The notes beneath the pieces are model-generated. The model did not search any database. It was not told where the DNA came from and worked only from the letters and a program-made list of their open reading frames with translations. From positions 1 through 64,000 of the forward strand of contig JAQFVV010013320.1 of NCBI GenBank assembly GCA_028023455.1: DNA of 64,000 bases. Direction: 5' to 3'. Source of the stretch: Epiperipatus broadwayi (Eukaryota > Onychophora > Udeonychophora > Euonychophora > Peripatidae). This document shows, in pieces, positions 15,307 through 29,755 of this stretch (the first letter of the stretch is position 1; the number at the start of each line of letters is the position of its first letter). Position numbers and translations under genes: made by a program.

Positions 15307-15356
15307 AACAAGGCAAAACTCTCCATATGTGTGCTAGTATAAGAGATAGTGATCAT

Positions 15357-15399
<43 letters not shown>
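15307..15399 (+). repeat. Foldback type 2 fragment running into (TA)n
   Basis: GTAAACAAGGCAAAACTCTC to AGTGATCATGTGATAT, then about 40 bp of TA that starts inside the terminal GATAT of the repeat. Confidence 0.6.
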
Positions 15400-15401
<2 letters not shown>

Positions 15402-16992
15402 ATTATTAAAATCAATAAAAGATAAGTTTACAAGTAATCAAGCAACTGCTATCAAAATTTGAACTTAAAGAATCTACCAACCAATGGCATAGTTGGCCCA
15501 TTTGTAATATGTTTCCTAAAGAATACTGACATTTTCACATTATTTTTAAAACTAATAATTCAATATTTTAATTCCAGTTTTGTTCTTCAAATTCACATAT
15601 AACTAAGAATAGTCACAAAAGAGTTAACAAAAGCTGAAGCAACAGCAGCACCATCTGGAATAAATTCTTTTGATATCTTCAAGAAATATGTTATTATTAA
15701 CTGTTGTTATGAATTTTTTAGATATATCATAAGACTAGAGGATGAGTGGATTTTTATTCATATTGTACTCAGTATGCTGAAACCAGTTAACTTCTGTTAA
15801 AAATAAAATTTATTAATGTAAATTTTTAAGTCATTATCATGGTTTATATTAGCTATGTGAAATAAAATGTGGATTAAAAAATAATATTTCTGTAGTGTAA
15901 CTTATATTACATCACTCTTATGCAAGGTAGGGACTGGTTTTTATCCACTTTTAACATCTTGTGATAGGATGTAATTATAAACATGTGACCAAAGACATGT
16001 TAAAAACATATAATGATCCCTAAGATGAACATTTTATGTTGAACTAGCACTCATTAGTTGGTTCAGACCACAATCTCTTACACATATCTTTATCATTGTT
16101 CAATATATTTTGATAGCAAACTACTACAGTTTTTAATTATTTATTGGATAATTTCTAGTCTAACAAATGATTAATACAAATTATTAAAAATTAGAAATGA
16201 TTTCTGTTTTTAATATCTCTGAATAAAATTTGTGTCTCTATTTGATCAACATAAATGATGTGAGTACTATTTAAATTCATTCAAAATAAAAATTGTGAAT
16301 CAGTTTGTTTCTCAGATTGCATAGCCTCAAAGATTAATATGAAAATTGAAATATTGTGTAAATACAAAAATTGCATGAAGATCTCAAAAAGTAGGGTTGT
16401 TAATAGTTTTAGAAGATGTGAAAATATTTCTTACATGAAATGAATGATCATTGCAAATAACATTAGAACTATTTTTAATAAAAAGAATTTACTCTGCAAA
16501 ATAGTTTATAATAAAAATAGACAAATGTGTAGAATCTATTTTTTTTAATAAACTGTTCTAAAGCATATATTATTAAATAGGTACACCATCTTACCAAAAT
16601 TATAATTCATTTTTCAGAAATGTGATCAAAACTATGTTATTCTATACAAATAATTTGTAGAGAATATCATTTTTTTTATTATGATACACCCTCAGTGTTA
16701 ATTTAATTTAATTATAGTTCTTCATGGCAAAAAATATTGATTTGTAGAAGAGATAATTAACATTTGACATGTTTTATGGCTGCCAGCATCATATAATTAA
16801 TTGTCATTTAATTGTTGCTGACTTTATTCTTGTAATTTTGGTATAAAGGTTGCACATATTACTATTAGAATTATGTTAATAGATTTGATGTATACTTCAT
16901 ACTTGTCTGTCTTTAATGCATCAAGATTCAGTATGGTCTTCCTGTAATGACATTCATTTCAGATACTAATGTATGCATGCTACTTACACCAT
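15400..16992. other. AT-rich stretch, no gene seen
   Basis: No supported coding or RNA feature. Confidence 0.5.
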
Positions 16993-17395
16993 AAGCTAAT
17001 AGCTGTCTGTTATCCACTTATGCATAATAATTACATATTTATATAATTATTCTTTCATTGATTTCTGATTGATTTTATTTCTAAAATGATTATTAGTTTC
17101 ATGTTCATTTATCCTTTACTTGAATATTTTATATAACATCAATTTAAATAAATGTCAGATCTATAGGAAAAAATGCCAGTAAAAAGAGTGAGTAATATAT
17201 GCTACTTGTAATAATGAGGGAGATAATAGGTGTCTGTTATCCATTCATGCATAATAAATATATATATTTATTCTTTCATTGATTTCTAATTGATTTTACA
17301 TCTGAAATAAATATTAGCTTCATATTTAATTACACTATACCTATTAGATTCTTTTTATAATACTTATCAATTTAAATAGATGTTAAATCTATAAA
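16993..17395 (+). repeat. Diverged tandem duplication (~228-bp period)
   Basis: Two copies at about 16993-17168 and 17221-17395 share CTGTCTGTTATCCA, TTATTCTTTCATTGATTTCT, ATTGATTTTA and ATCAATTTAAATA in the same order. Non-coding. Confidence 0.65.
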
Positions 17396-19347
17396 TTATC
17401 AACAAACTCATTGATGTTAATATTACCATATTTTGATATTAATTTTAGATCTTTAGCAATATTTTTATTAGAAAATATCTCATTTTAGTAGAATTACATA
17501 ACTGTAGTAAGAACACTAAAACTTTACAGTAATGAATGTATTTTAGATTTTCAATTTTCTGGGTGAGGATTTGAAATAAAGGACTAATTTTTAATGTTAA
17601 TTTTATTTCTTAAATTTTTTAGTTTATGTTTTTATAGTAAGTATTTTTTGATTTAAGATGTTTTATTTGATGATGGCCTACAATAAGAATTAAAGCACCA
17701 TATTAATGTAACTCAACAACTTTAAAAAGACAATGCATCAAATCAAATACTTTTTACTACTAAAAGATTAACTGTAACATAAGTCTTAGGATTAGTAACT
17801 TCTATGAGTATCAAATAAGAATTTTCAAAATACAATCAAGTCATTTAAATTGATGGTCATAAAAATAATATCAAATTTAAAATATAATAAACTTGAATAA
17901 GCTTGTGGTTTTAAGACCTGTAGAGGTCCCTACTATCGCAATTTATATGCATGTGCTTGAGGCTACAGACTTAATGAATATTATTTATATCATTTATGTA
18001 ACTATATTTTTACCAACTACCAATTATGTACTTTGAATAATTTAATGCTTATAGTACTGATGGCTATTACAATATATTTATTTAAATTAAATATTTATAC
18101 ATAATTAATGTTTATACTGAGATAAACTCCACTAATTAAAATGATGATTAAAATAGTAGTCTGACATTTTAGGTAAAAATTTATCCATGGTGTATATATA
18201 TATGGCTAATTTATTTAAACTAAATTATACTAGATAGTATAATAAATTATATATATATATATAATAATGGTAAGTATGGCTGACAGACATTATAAAATAT
18301 TAATAAAAGAATTAAAAGAGAAAATTTTCAGTTTTAACTTTAAAAAAGTAAATAAAACATATTTAAAATGTTTAAGATATTTTGGCAATAAAAAAAAAAT
18401 GTTTTGAAATATTTTTAAAAAAGAATAGTTGATTTTCATATCTTTTTTCTTTAAAAAATGTGTTTTTTTTTTTGTTTTTTAAATTAAAAAAGTGTAAAAC
18501 AATTATTAAATACAAATTTTATAATAAATTAAAACAAGTAAAACATTTTAAATTATTTTGTTTAATTAAAAATATATTTTTATTGAAAAACAATTAACAA
18601 AATTTTATATAAGAATGTTTTATTAAAAACATGTTTATTATGAATAAGTATATTCTCTAATGAAATGTAAAAGGATTTTAATGTAATTAAATAAAATGTA
18701 AAAAATGTTTTAAAACAATTTATGTTTATACAGTAATTAAAACAATTTCTATGAGACAACAAAAAAGATCAAACAATTTAAAACATTGTTTTGTTTTTAG
18801 AAAAGACAAATTTTGAATTTGTAATAAATTGCAACTGGTTTGTGTGTCATTAAAATAATTTTAAAATAAAATATGATAACCAAAAAAAGAATTGCCACCT
18901 TTCAAAAAGTATACGACTTTAGGCATATTAAAAAATAACAATAATTACCAACATATAAATATTAAAATCACACTAATATAATTATTATTAAAAACAATTT
19001 TCATTCTACTAACTACTTAAGTAAGTCATGAAAAATGTAAATTCATACCAATAAAAAGTTTATTTATGAAACTGATGGCTTTTGTCATTGTTGCTTTTTA
19101 AAAAATATAGATGTCGCTGGCAGTTGTAAAATACATCCTGTTTAATAATATTATAAATAAATTTTAAAACAATTAGGCAGGCATATTTTTGCCATTAATA
19201 ACTATAAAATTTTGATAAACTACTGCAATTTTTATTCATAAATGAATGCAATATACAAATTCTTGCATGTATAGTGATGATTGTTGTGATATACATAGAA
19301 AAAATAGATGGATAGACAGACAGACATCTGGTAAATGAATGGATGAC
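17396..19347. other. AT-rich stretch, no gene seen
   Basis: Low-complexity A/T runs, especially 18300-18800. No gene signal. Confidence 0.5.
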
Positions 19348-19786
<439 letters not shown>

Positions 19787-20027
19787 GCAGGCAGGCAGAT
19801 TGGTAGGTAGGTAGGTAGGTGAATTAGTTAGATACATAGATAAATAGGTAGATAAAAATATAGATATATAGATAATGGGTGGATAGGTGAATTAAATGGA
19901 TAATAGAGAGATGTCTAAAGAAATAAACAGAAAAATAGTAGATGAGTAAATTAATACATTGGTGAATATATAGGTTGATGGATAACTAGACAGGATAAAT
20001 AACAAATGAATGACTAAATAGATATTT

Positions 20028-20068
<41 letters not shown>

Positions 20069-20440
20069 GCCTATCTACTTTTCATATATCTATTTACTGT
20101 CTTTATTTATATTTCTAGCTATCAATCTATCTACCTGTCTAACTATATATTCATTCATTAATCTACATTTTTATCTATGTTTCTAATTATCAATCTTTTA
20201 TTTATTTATGTTTCTAATTGTCTATCTTTTTATCTATCTATTATTATATTTCTAAATATTTATCGTTGTATAGTATATTTATTTTATTTTTTATTACTGG
20301 GGTAAATCATATTCCATTAATCTACTTATTTGATTATTGTATTTGTATTCGTTCATTCAATTATATATCTATTTTACTATTTAACTGTGTATATATATAT
20401 ATAAATTTATTACATTAATGTATTTTTAAAGCGCAATATT
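19787..20440. repeat. Degenerate tetranucleotide halo of the (GATA)n array
   Basis: GGCA and GGTA runs at 19786-19820, then decayed GATA-type words, a CT/TA run at 20031-20068, and TATC-type words on the far side to about 20260. Looks like older microsatellite decay products. Confidence 0.6.
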
Positions 20441-20498
20441 CTTATATAATTTGAAATATTACTCTTTTTTTTTTTTTACTTAAAAATATTCATTTTAG

Positions 20499-20661
20499 TT
20501 CGTACGATTTAGATCATCTAATCCATTTTTATTTCGAGCCAAAATGTCATCTTCATGATAAGGTCATTTTTAGGTCAGCAAAAGAAAGAGTTTTTCAAGT
20601 ATTCTTTGCTGAACTGGAATCTCGATTTCTGTTTAATCAAGATGAGTATTTGATCCAGTAG
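20499..20661 (+). other. Possible exon or relic coding fragment
   Basis: A pyrimidine tract (20463-20480) and TTTTAG at 20493-20498 form a plausible splice acceptor. It is followed by 53 open codons in frame 20500-20658 with TAG at 20659, including FEPKCHL, SAKERVFQVFFAELESRFLF and NQDEYLI. The segment is richer in G and C than its surroundings. The ELESRF block loosely recalls hAT-type transposase C-terminal regions, but this is weak. No start codon or partner exon was found. Confidence 0.25.
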
Positions 20662-23600
20662 ATGTTAATATTGTTCAAACAAGCAGGTGTTAGTGACAGA
20701 CCTTTAGCTACAAACTTAATCCATAGCATAAGAAGAGACAGCGTCAGTCATTTACATTTAACGTAGAGATTTAAAAAAAATAGTCTGATAATAATCTCTT
20801 TATATATAAACACCGTATATACTTATTGTTAAGCTTTATTTATATACATATAAATCTTGCATAGTGAAATCTTATTCAGTAAGCATTCAAATAAAAAGTA
20901 AGATAAAATACATTTTTCACTATTCTATATAACATTAACATAGCAAGTAATTTTAGAATATTGTTTCTTGCTCTGACTTTTTAAAAAAAAAATTCTAAAG
21001 ACCCGTTTACAACTATATAATGTTTTTTTTTTTTATTATTTTACTTACCTATTTTTAAAATATATATGGAAATCATAAATATATAAATGATAGTACCTAC
21101 ATATCACATTGCTTTTTTTTACTATCTTTTAAAATATATTTTTAGAGGTTTTTTTTACTCTACCCCACAGAAATATAATAGAAGCTTTATTGGTCAATTA
21201 TTACCAAATAGTAGTGCTATTATATCTACACCCCCAATTTAGTTTTAAGTTTACGATATTTTTTGAAGCCTTTGTCAATCAAATTGACCTTCATATCAAG
21301 AAAGTAACTTTATTTCATTTTATTGTTAAACTAATGGAAACATTATAAAACCTCCTGTATCATTGAACTAACGTATTTTGGTTGTAAAATCATATAGATC
21401 TATCATTACTTGATAATCTGGTTATTATTAAGAATAACTATTGAATAATAAATAAGTATTTTTAGAAAATGTTTGGCATGTAATATTATAAACATTTCAA
21501 TATTTGATTTTATTTGCAAATATGTTAGTAATTCTATTATTAGACATAAATGTATTCACTTATGATGATGGAGTATTTGTAGGTGTTATTTGAGATATTT
21601 CCTGTATAACTGGAATATGTTTTAAGAGGTAATCATATTGTAAATAAGTAGTGGGAATATAATGCAGGCACATGCTATTCATTTCATTGATTAAGTTTGC
21701 CATAGTATTGTTATTCCATAATATTTAAATGCAAAGTAAATAAATTATTTTAATAAAATAATTATTATATTTGATTATAGGAATGTAATAGTTTTATTTA
21801 AGAAATATTATGTTGATTAATAAAATATTTGTATGAATGGATAAATATATTTTGCTGGATTAATATTAGAAACTGTTTATAAAGTTTGATTTAAGAGGAG
21901 TAGATGGTAAGTGAATGAGGAAATTTAAAAATTTTGTTGGGGAATATTTAATAATATAGGCAATTGCTTTGCCAGATACAATTTTTCTAATTTATGATTT
22001 TTCAGTATTGCATTGAAGATGATATTCTTTTCTATAATTATTAAAAATGGTAAAATATTTAGATAAAAGTTATATTCATAAAAAACTAATGATTTACCAG
22101 TGTTTAATGCTGTATATAATACTATATACAGATGAGATATGAAGATCTTGCTTAGTTATTATTAGTAGAGAGATTTTACAAGTTGTTAAACTTTAAAAGA
22201 ATAAGCCAGAAATTTTTTTATTGAGGATGTAAAACTAAAATATATGTTATTCATTTAATGTGATGTGTATTTCCCAATTTAAAACAAGATTAATGATTAA
22301 ATAAAGAAAAGAATGAAAATAATTATGCTATTTTAGAAGATAATTGGAAATACAAATTAAGTCTGAGGATGATGGTTCTATCCAAGTGGATGACAATTGC
22401 AAGTTTTTTTTTTTTTGTAATATGATCAAGTGCAGATCTAAAAATATTATTACTATACAAGCAGAAAAACTATTTTTTGCAAAGAGAAACTTGGAAATTT
22501 GAATAAAGTTAATATAATGTATTTTATTTTTTTAATGAATAATACAAAATTTAATAATGAAATAATGTTTGATATTTGTCTGAGCTTAAATGTTGAGGAA
22601 CATTTCTTGGTTCTATGGAATGAAATTATCACCACAAAATACAATTGGTCTATTAATTTAATTTATGTTGAAAAGATGATTATTAAATTAAAAATTATGG
22701 TAATTGTGAAATGTGGTGGTTGAAAATATAAATTGTAATAGCATTTATAATGAAACTGATGAACTGTGAATACAAATTAAATTTCTGTACAAAGTTTGTA
22801 TAGTAATTTGAAGTTGTATTTTGGGATTAGATAAATTGATGGAGAGAAGTGGAAGGGAGATTGATTAAATTTGGATTTAAGTTGATATATCTATTGATAA
22901 TTTTCACTTGCATTCATTACTGATCTTTATGATTGCAGAGAATGTGATAATATAAGGCTTATATCTCAATGTTGCTAAAAGGAGATTTTCTTGTCAGCAG
23001 TTTGAAATTGATGATTGTTATCTATATTAGGATTACTAATATTTTAATGTCTAAATTAAATTAATAGTCACAACCATAAATTCTAAAAATATGTATTGGC
23101 TTATTAATAAAGTATTCATTATTGATATTACTATTATTGTTGTTACGGATAACATGATGGGAAGTTTTATTAACATTAATATAGTGAAGCAAATTATTAA
23201 ATTTATTCAAGATATCTATCTGTGAAGATTTTACAAATACAGAATGTCTTAAAAATATATATTTATCAAATTTTGTTTTAGAGCAATTAAAATTTTATTG
23301 ATGTTAATTTTAAAAATATAATAGAAAGAATAAAAATATACAACATTAACTACAACAGAAATAAAATATTAAACATATATTTTTGGTGTAATAGTAACTT
23401 CACTATTTAATCAAGGTAATTTATACTACATTTAGTAATAAGATTTTTAGAATAATATTTAAACACATGTGTAAATGTGCATGGATGTTTTTTTGTGGTT
23501 GAATGTATTTAAAAATAAAGTATATAATCAGAAAATATTTTAATACATTTTTAGAGTAGTACTTAGATTTATTATTAATTATGAAGGGAATTTTAAAGGA

Positions 23601-26600
23601 GCAAAATAAAATGAACAAAACGTCAATTAATTTAATATTTTAATAGTATAAGTAATTATTTGTAAAACAATAATGGGTATTTATTTTGTTTTAATCATTA
23701 ACTTTTTCTGAGTATAGATCACACAGATGTGTTCTCCATGTGTTCATGGATTTAACTCACTGTCTAACTACTATTTTAATGTTACTCTGCTAATTTTCTT
23801 GAGGAAAAATGGTACAAAATAAGACTGCCATCTTAAGAATTTTTGTACAACTATTAAATCAATAGTTTAAATTTATCAATATAACAGTGAGATAAACCTC
23901 ACTTTCCATGATACTGATTGATTGTATCTTATTTTCTCCACAAGAGAATACCTGTCAATCATTTTGACAGTTCTATTTTTATGTTTAGATTATAAAAGAG
24001 AAAATATATGGTTTAGAACATATTTCATATTTTTTTCATAAAATATTTATGAAATATTAATTATTTTAAAAGAAGAATTCAAATTTGAATAGAATATATT
24101 TACTTTTACATGAAAGCAAACTGACAATAATGTTCCACTGCAATTTATACATGTATGACAAGCATACATTTTATGTTTCCTGCTTTAGATTATTTTTATC
24201 AATTATAAATAAAAAAATGTTAAAATTCATTTACTTTAATAATCTAACAAATTAGTAATTCACACTTTAAAAACTAAACAAAAACAAATATAGGTTTTAA
24301 AAGATAACTATATTTTTATTGCTGATTATGTAATTGACCAATCAAATGTTTGGAATTTTAAATCAATCTGCCAATAAAGATTTTGTACTAAGAAAAAGTT
24401 AATTAATGTAAACTGGCATTTTAATGTTTTGAACTAATATTTGTATAAAAAAATTAAAAAAATAAAATTAAAAAGTTTGGCATTGTAGACATAGTGAATT
24501 TTCAAATATTATTTGCTTCCTATCATTGCTAAGCAATAGTGGTCAAATATTTTTGTGAAAATCCAAACAAGTGAAAGATCTTGAATAAAAATTACTTCAC
24601 TAGTCATATGACAGAAACATATAAATAAAACTACATGTTATAATATTGTTGTCTTTTATTAATTGCATGCAGAAGATCTACCTAAGATTTAAATCCCAAA
24701 TTAGTAATCTTAGAACCTGCATCAAAATGATGTCTGAATAGACATAAACACTTGATTCTTTGATGACAAATGTTCCTCTATCTTTCCCTGAATGGAGAAA
24801 TTAAATGATTAATTATTCTATAATGAATTTAAAAAAGAAAATTAAACACTTAATTATAACTACAAATATTTTAAGGGTGCTTTATGTAATGCTATATTTT
24901 TAGTTTGAACTGCATTATTTAATCATCTTTTCTCCAAATCAGACATTTCATGCTTAGAATTTATATTTTCTATGTCAACATAAAGCTTTAGATGAATATT
25001 ATCAAACTAATATGTATTAATAGATTAATGAATTGCTTTGTATTGTAATTATAAAAAAAATACCTAATGCTTTGAACATTCATTTAAAATTAATTCATCC
25101 AATAGATTAAAGACTACTTAATATTACAATAACCACAGTAATCTAAAGTTATAGATAATTGTTATAAAATGATTATTAATAACATATTTTTATTCATCAA
25201 AATTTTATCTTCTGATACATGATTACAAATGTTATAATTTATGAAAACTATGTCTTAAAAACTTATTTGCTGAATTTATGACCTAAGTAATATAAAACAA
25301 ATACTTATAAGTTTGTCAAATATTGTTCAGAAACTAATCATTAATGGATTTGTACTTACAAACTCAGCCTACATTATTAAGCATTTTCTATAAAGATTAC
25401 ATTGTTGTTAGAATACCTTCCAACTTAAAATCCCAGTAATTTACAATTGTGAATACTTAAGTGATTGTACCTGCATAATTATTTCTTGGACACTTTTAAA
25501 GACTAAGAATTATAATTTTAATGATATAATGTAAGTGACTGGATTTGTTTAATTTTATAATATTTAAAGTTTTATTATTCTATAAAAATTCTTAAAGAAA
25601 AAAATATGATAAAAAATATACAGGTAACATTATATTTATGAGTGTAATTTGGTATAAATGTGTGTCAGTAATGTGTTATATTTTGGAAATTGTTAGTGTG
25701 ACTTTAAGTTAATTAAAAATCATTTATGGACAAGACATATTTAAAATTTTATATGTTTTATTAATCTCTTGATGTAACCTTATGTTTCATATAATAATGG
25801 TACCTTGAGTATACATTCAAATATTTATTAAGATTACCATTTTTATTTTTTGTCTAAAGAGATACTTACACAGATCTATGAAAGTTGGATAGTATTGCAG
25901 TGGTCTGGGAATTTCACCAGAGAGAGGGAATACATCTAACTATGATGGATCTAGAATCTCCAGGTAGGATGCTGTGAATGATGCTATGAAGTAACTAACC
26001 AATAATCATATTCACCTCCAATGGACTAGTTCTTGGTTTACTCATTAAATCTAAATATAATTTAGGCTAGTTCATCCATACATCACTCCTCTTTCAGGTT
26101 TCACTATGCCTCAGTATTTAAACCCAGAAGAATGTTGCCTTTGGCTCTTTTCAGGGTAAATTTACTTTATGTAGCAACTATGTTTTCATTGACCTAAAAT
26201 ACATCCAATCCTATTGTGGTGTTATGTATTATAATAATCTGTGTATGTATATCTATATATTTAAAACAATTAAATTAATGAATGCGTCTTATAAACCAGA
26301 TACCAATTTGATTTAAAATGTATTAACATTTTTTTTATTAATAATAGATAAAAATTAAATTTTTATTCATATAGCAAAGATGTGCTTACTTGTATCCCAC
26401 ATGCATATCTCCCATTTCAATAACTAAATTATTCATTATACCAACCCATGTCCATGGTAGATATGCATTAAGACACTCTCTATTTATAAAATTAATAATA
26501 TTGACTAAAATATATAAATAAAATAAAATAATATTATTTCATTGTCATAATGATTGTGAGAGTAACTAACTATTTACAAAATTTTATTTCAAATGGCCAA

Positions 26601-26759
26601 TAGCTCCATGATCCAATTTATGCAAGAGATCTTCCATACAACCCTCTAACTACATACAAGTTTTTACTATTGATAGAAAAGATACATTCACACTAGGGCA
26701 TTATTCATTTATATCAGATAAATTAAATGTATCAATTGTTTAGTATGAAAAGTTGGATT
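20662..26759. other. 6-kb AT-rich desert, no gene seen
   Basis: No frame longer than about 75 codons and no RNA or transposon signature. 25860-26160 is somewhat less AT-rich (for example CAGTGGTCTGGGAATTTCACC) and may be a remnant of an unrecognised repeat. Confidence 0.45.
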
Positions 26760-29040
26760 GCATTACTTTTGTAAGATTTAAGAAAATATGGAATATACAA
26801 AAAAGAATTGAGAAATTAAAACATCAAAGATTGTTTTTAAATAATTGTAAAAAATGGAGTTATGCCAACATTGTGTAGATTTCAAATTAGTAATATAAAA
26901 ATAATATAAGTTTATATAGAAGAATTCAAAGAGTAGTGTTGGGATGGTTTTTGAAGGAAAAATCTATTGAAATTGACTGGAATATTAGGAAATATAAGAG
27001 AATGAAAAATATTTTAAAATTAAATATAAATAAGGAATTATGGGAATATTTTAATCAAGCTATATTGGAAAATAATAGTACATTAAAAATAGAACATATA
27101 AGAAATATGAAAATAAGTGGAAATGGTTAAATAGTAAAAGACTAGGAAAAAACAATATTGATGTTTTAAAAAGTAATGATATTAGTAGATAAAATATGGT
27201 TACATAAATTATCTGGTGTGAATTTCACAAATGAAGAGTCAGAAATATTAAATAAATGTATTAAATGTATATAAAAACATAGGAAAGACAACATGGTGAG
27301 TGTAGAGGCTGTGAATATTGATAGTAAAATGAAGATGGAAACATAATCGAGGATTAATAGTTCAATTAATAAAAATGATAAATTAAATAAGAAAGAATGG
27401 AAGGACAAATTAGTTATTAGAAAAATTAAAGATAAAATAAAACAAGAGAGATTGGTTGTGATGACTGAAGATAAGGGACCAAGATTCGTGATCTTGAATG
27501 AAAATGAATATGGGCAGAATGTTAAAGAAGATATGGATAAACAAAAATATTTGAAAATGAATAAGGATCCAAGTAATGAAATTAAAACAAAATATAAAAT
27601 ACTATTGACTAATATAAGGGTAAAACAATTAATGAAAAAGAATATAGACATTTATATCCTACAGTAATTGAACATCCTAGTATGTTTGGGAAAGTTAAGT
27701 TACAAAAAGATGGTATGCCAGTAAGAGCAATATTGTATTTTAAGACTTATGTTCTTAAAAGTGTGTATGATATAGTATGTAAAAAGATTATAAATGGTGT
27801 GGGTTTTGGGAAATATTGCATTAAAAGCTTGGAGGAAATTATAAATAAACTAAAGAATGTGAAATTAAATGGGAATGTAAGTATTGTATTGTTTGATATT
27901 GAAAAAATGTATCAAAGTATACCTAGAGAGGAAAGCATAAACATAGTTATGGAAAAAATAAAAGATTATGGTAGTATGTCAAAGTAATGGATGTGTATTA
28001 TTAATGAGGCTTTATTGTTGATAAGTGAAACACTGTACTTTAAATATAAAAATGAGTTTTGGAAGATAACTAAAGGATGGGATATGGGTTGTTCTATTTG
28101 TGGTGTTTTATTGTCTATTATGATTGATTATATTGAAGGATGAGTAATTGATAAATATATAAGGAGGAAAAAAATTATACAATATCACAGTTATATTGAT
28201 ATACTTATAATGGGAAATAGTAGAAGTATTAATAATGCATTTAATGAAATGAATGATAATGGATATGGTATTATATTTATGATGGAAAATGGAAAGGAAG
28301 AGTTAAAATATTTAGATATTTTTATGAGGAAGGGTGTGACAGATGAGATTGTTATAAGACATTATATTAAGGAGGAAGATAAAATAGGTATAATAGATCC
28401 AAGTTCATATCAACCATTGTCTCAAAAAAGAGCAGGAATGAAAGGGTTTAGAAAGAAAAATGATAAGTTAACTTTAGAAAAGGATGTAGCATTAATACAA
28501 AAGATGGAGGTTGAAAATGATTATATTAATATGGGATATAAAAAGAAATATATAAGTATTTTTTTTAAAAAAATCAGGGTAAATATAGTAGATACTATAA
28601 TAATAAGAAATTAACTGTAAATAATAAATGGATTTCAGTTCCATATTTTGATAAAGTATATAAAGAGTTGGTAAGGAAAAAAATTACTGGGTAATATTAA
28701 AATAGGATGGAAAAACAGTAGATCATTAGGGAAATGAATATGTAATATAGAAAATAATAATGAGAATGGTAGGACAGAGTTGTTGTATAAGATTATTTGT
28801 GAATTTTGTAGCATGATGTATATTGGTCAGACAGAGAAGACAGCATTAGAAAGGGGTAAAAACATGATAGAGAAATTAGAAGGAAAGATATGAGGTCAGA
28901 GATTTATGTACATTTTTTTGAATACTGGTCATAGAATGAGTTGTGAAAAAACATTCAGGTGATTAAGTATGCAAAGAAGCATAGTGAGAGGATATGTTAT
29001 GAATCTTTGTATATACAGGTGAATTTTGAAAAATGTATGA
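26760..29040 (+). pseudogene. PLE2: degenerate Penelope-like element (RT plus GIY-YIG)
   Basis: Collinear fragments of one protein, cut by many stops and shifts. N-terminal IEKLKHQRLFLNNCKKW (~26810); 26936-27130 WFLKEKSIEIDWN; 27430-27666 VVMTEDKGPRFVILNENEY (the DKG block of Penelope RTs); 27682-27987 GMPVRAIL and IVLFDIEKMYQSIPREESI (RT motif A); 27988-28140 ITKGWDMGCSICGVLLS (motif B, usually QxxGxAMGSPLSP); ~28190 SYIDILI (motif C, YxDD reduced to YIDI); 28210-28614 LKYLDIFMRKG (FLDV-like block). Clearly inactive, much older than PLE1, and poor in G and C even for this window. Confidence 0.8.
28789..28880 (+). pseudogene. PLE2 GIY-YIG endonuclease remnant
   Basis: LLYKIICEFCSMMYIGQTE followed by KTALERGKNM: the YK-I, CxxC, YIGQT and downstream arginine pattern of the Penelope GIY-YIG domain. 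Frame breaks follow (TGA at about 28892, then HRMSCEKTF). Confirms PLE2 belongs to the endonuclease-bearing group. Confidence 0.75.
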
Positions 29041-29465
29041 ATATGGTTAAAGGTCCTTAAAGTTGTCTGGAAAATGGGTGTGGTTAGATAGCTGGAAGAT
29101 TTAATTTAAGTTGGGTATAATTATAAGTAAATTATTTGTATACGTTTATACAGATGATTATCATTCTAATTATATTTGGGTTTAAAATATTAAATATAGT
29201 TATATAGGTATATAAGGAAAGAAGGATTGGGAAATTTATGAATGATATTAAGGTATAAATGAGTGATTGTATAATGTAAATGTATGATTATGATTTAGAT
29301 CACATTTGGGTGTAAATATTATATATAATTATTTATGAATGTGATGAATAGGAAATAGAATATTTGTTTTATGTTTTATCTTTGATATTATAATGTAAAA
29401 TGAAGCCTGTAGGTGGAGTTACTGTAGAAAAGAAAGAATTGTAATGTAAATAAGTGTATTTACAT

Positions 29466-29500
29466 CTTGATGAAGCTTCAGTATAGGGACGAAATTCAGG
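29466..29500 (+). ncRNA. Hammerhead-like motif at PLE2 3' end
   Basis: TTGATGA (29467-29473), one extra A, weak helix II GCTTC/GGGAC, then GAAAT. Position 3 and helix II are degraded. Its place, a few hundred bases after the GIY-YIG relic, matches the location of this motif in PLE1. Confidence 0.35.
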
Positions 29501-29639
29501 TTGGTGAAATTAAATATAAAAGTTGTTTTATTAAATAATTTTTATTGAATTATTATTTTTTAATATATTACATTGCAAAGACAACATTATGAACAAGTTT
29601 TGTTTTGAAATTTGATCATTTTTGGTATATTTATCTATA

Positions 29640-29755
29640 CAACTATCTTTTTATTCATGTTCCTCTATCTATTTATCTATTTATGAGTATGTATTCTAAT
29701 ATATCTATCTATCCATCTATCTATCTTTCTATCTACCTATCTATCTATTTTTTAT
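29640..29755. repeat. Imperfect (ATCT)n microsatellite
   Basis: TATCTATCTATC-type tetranucleotides with many variants. Confidence 0.8.
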
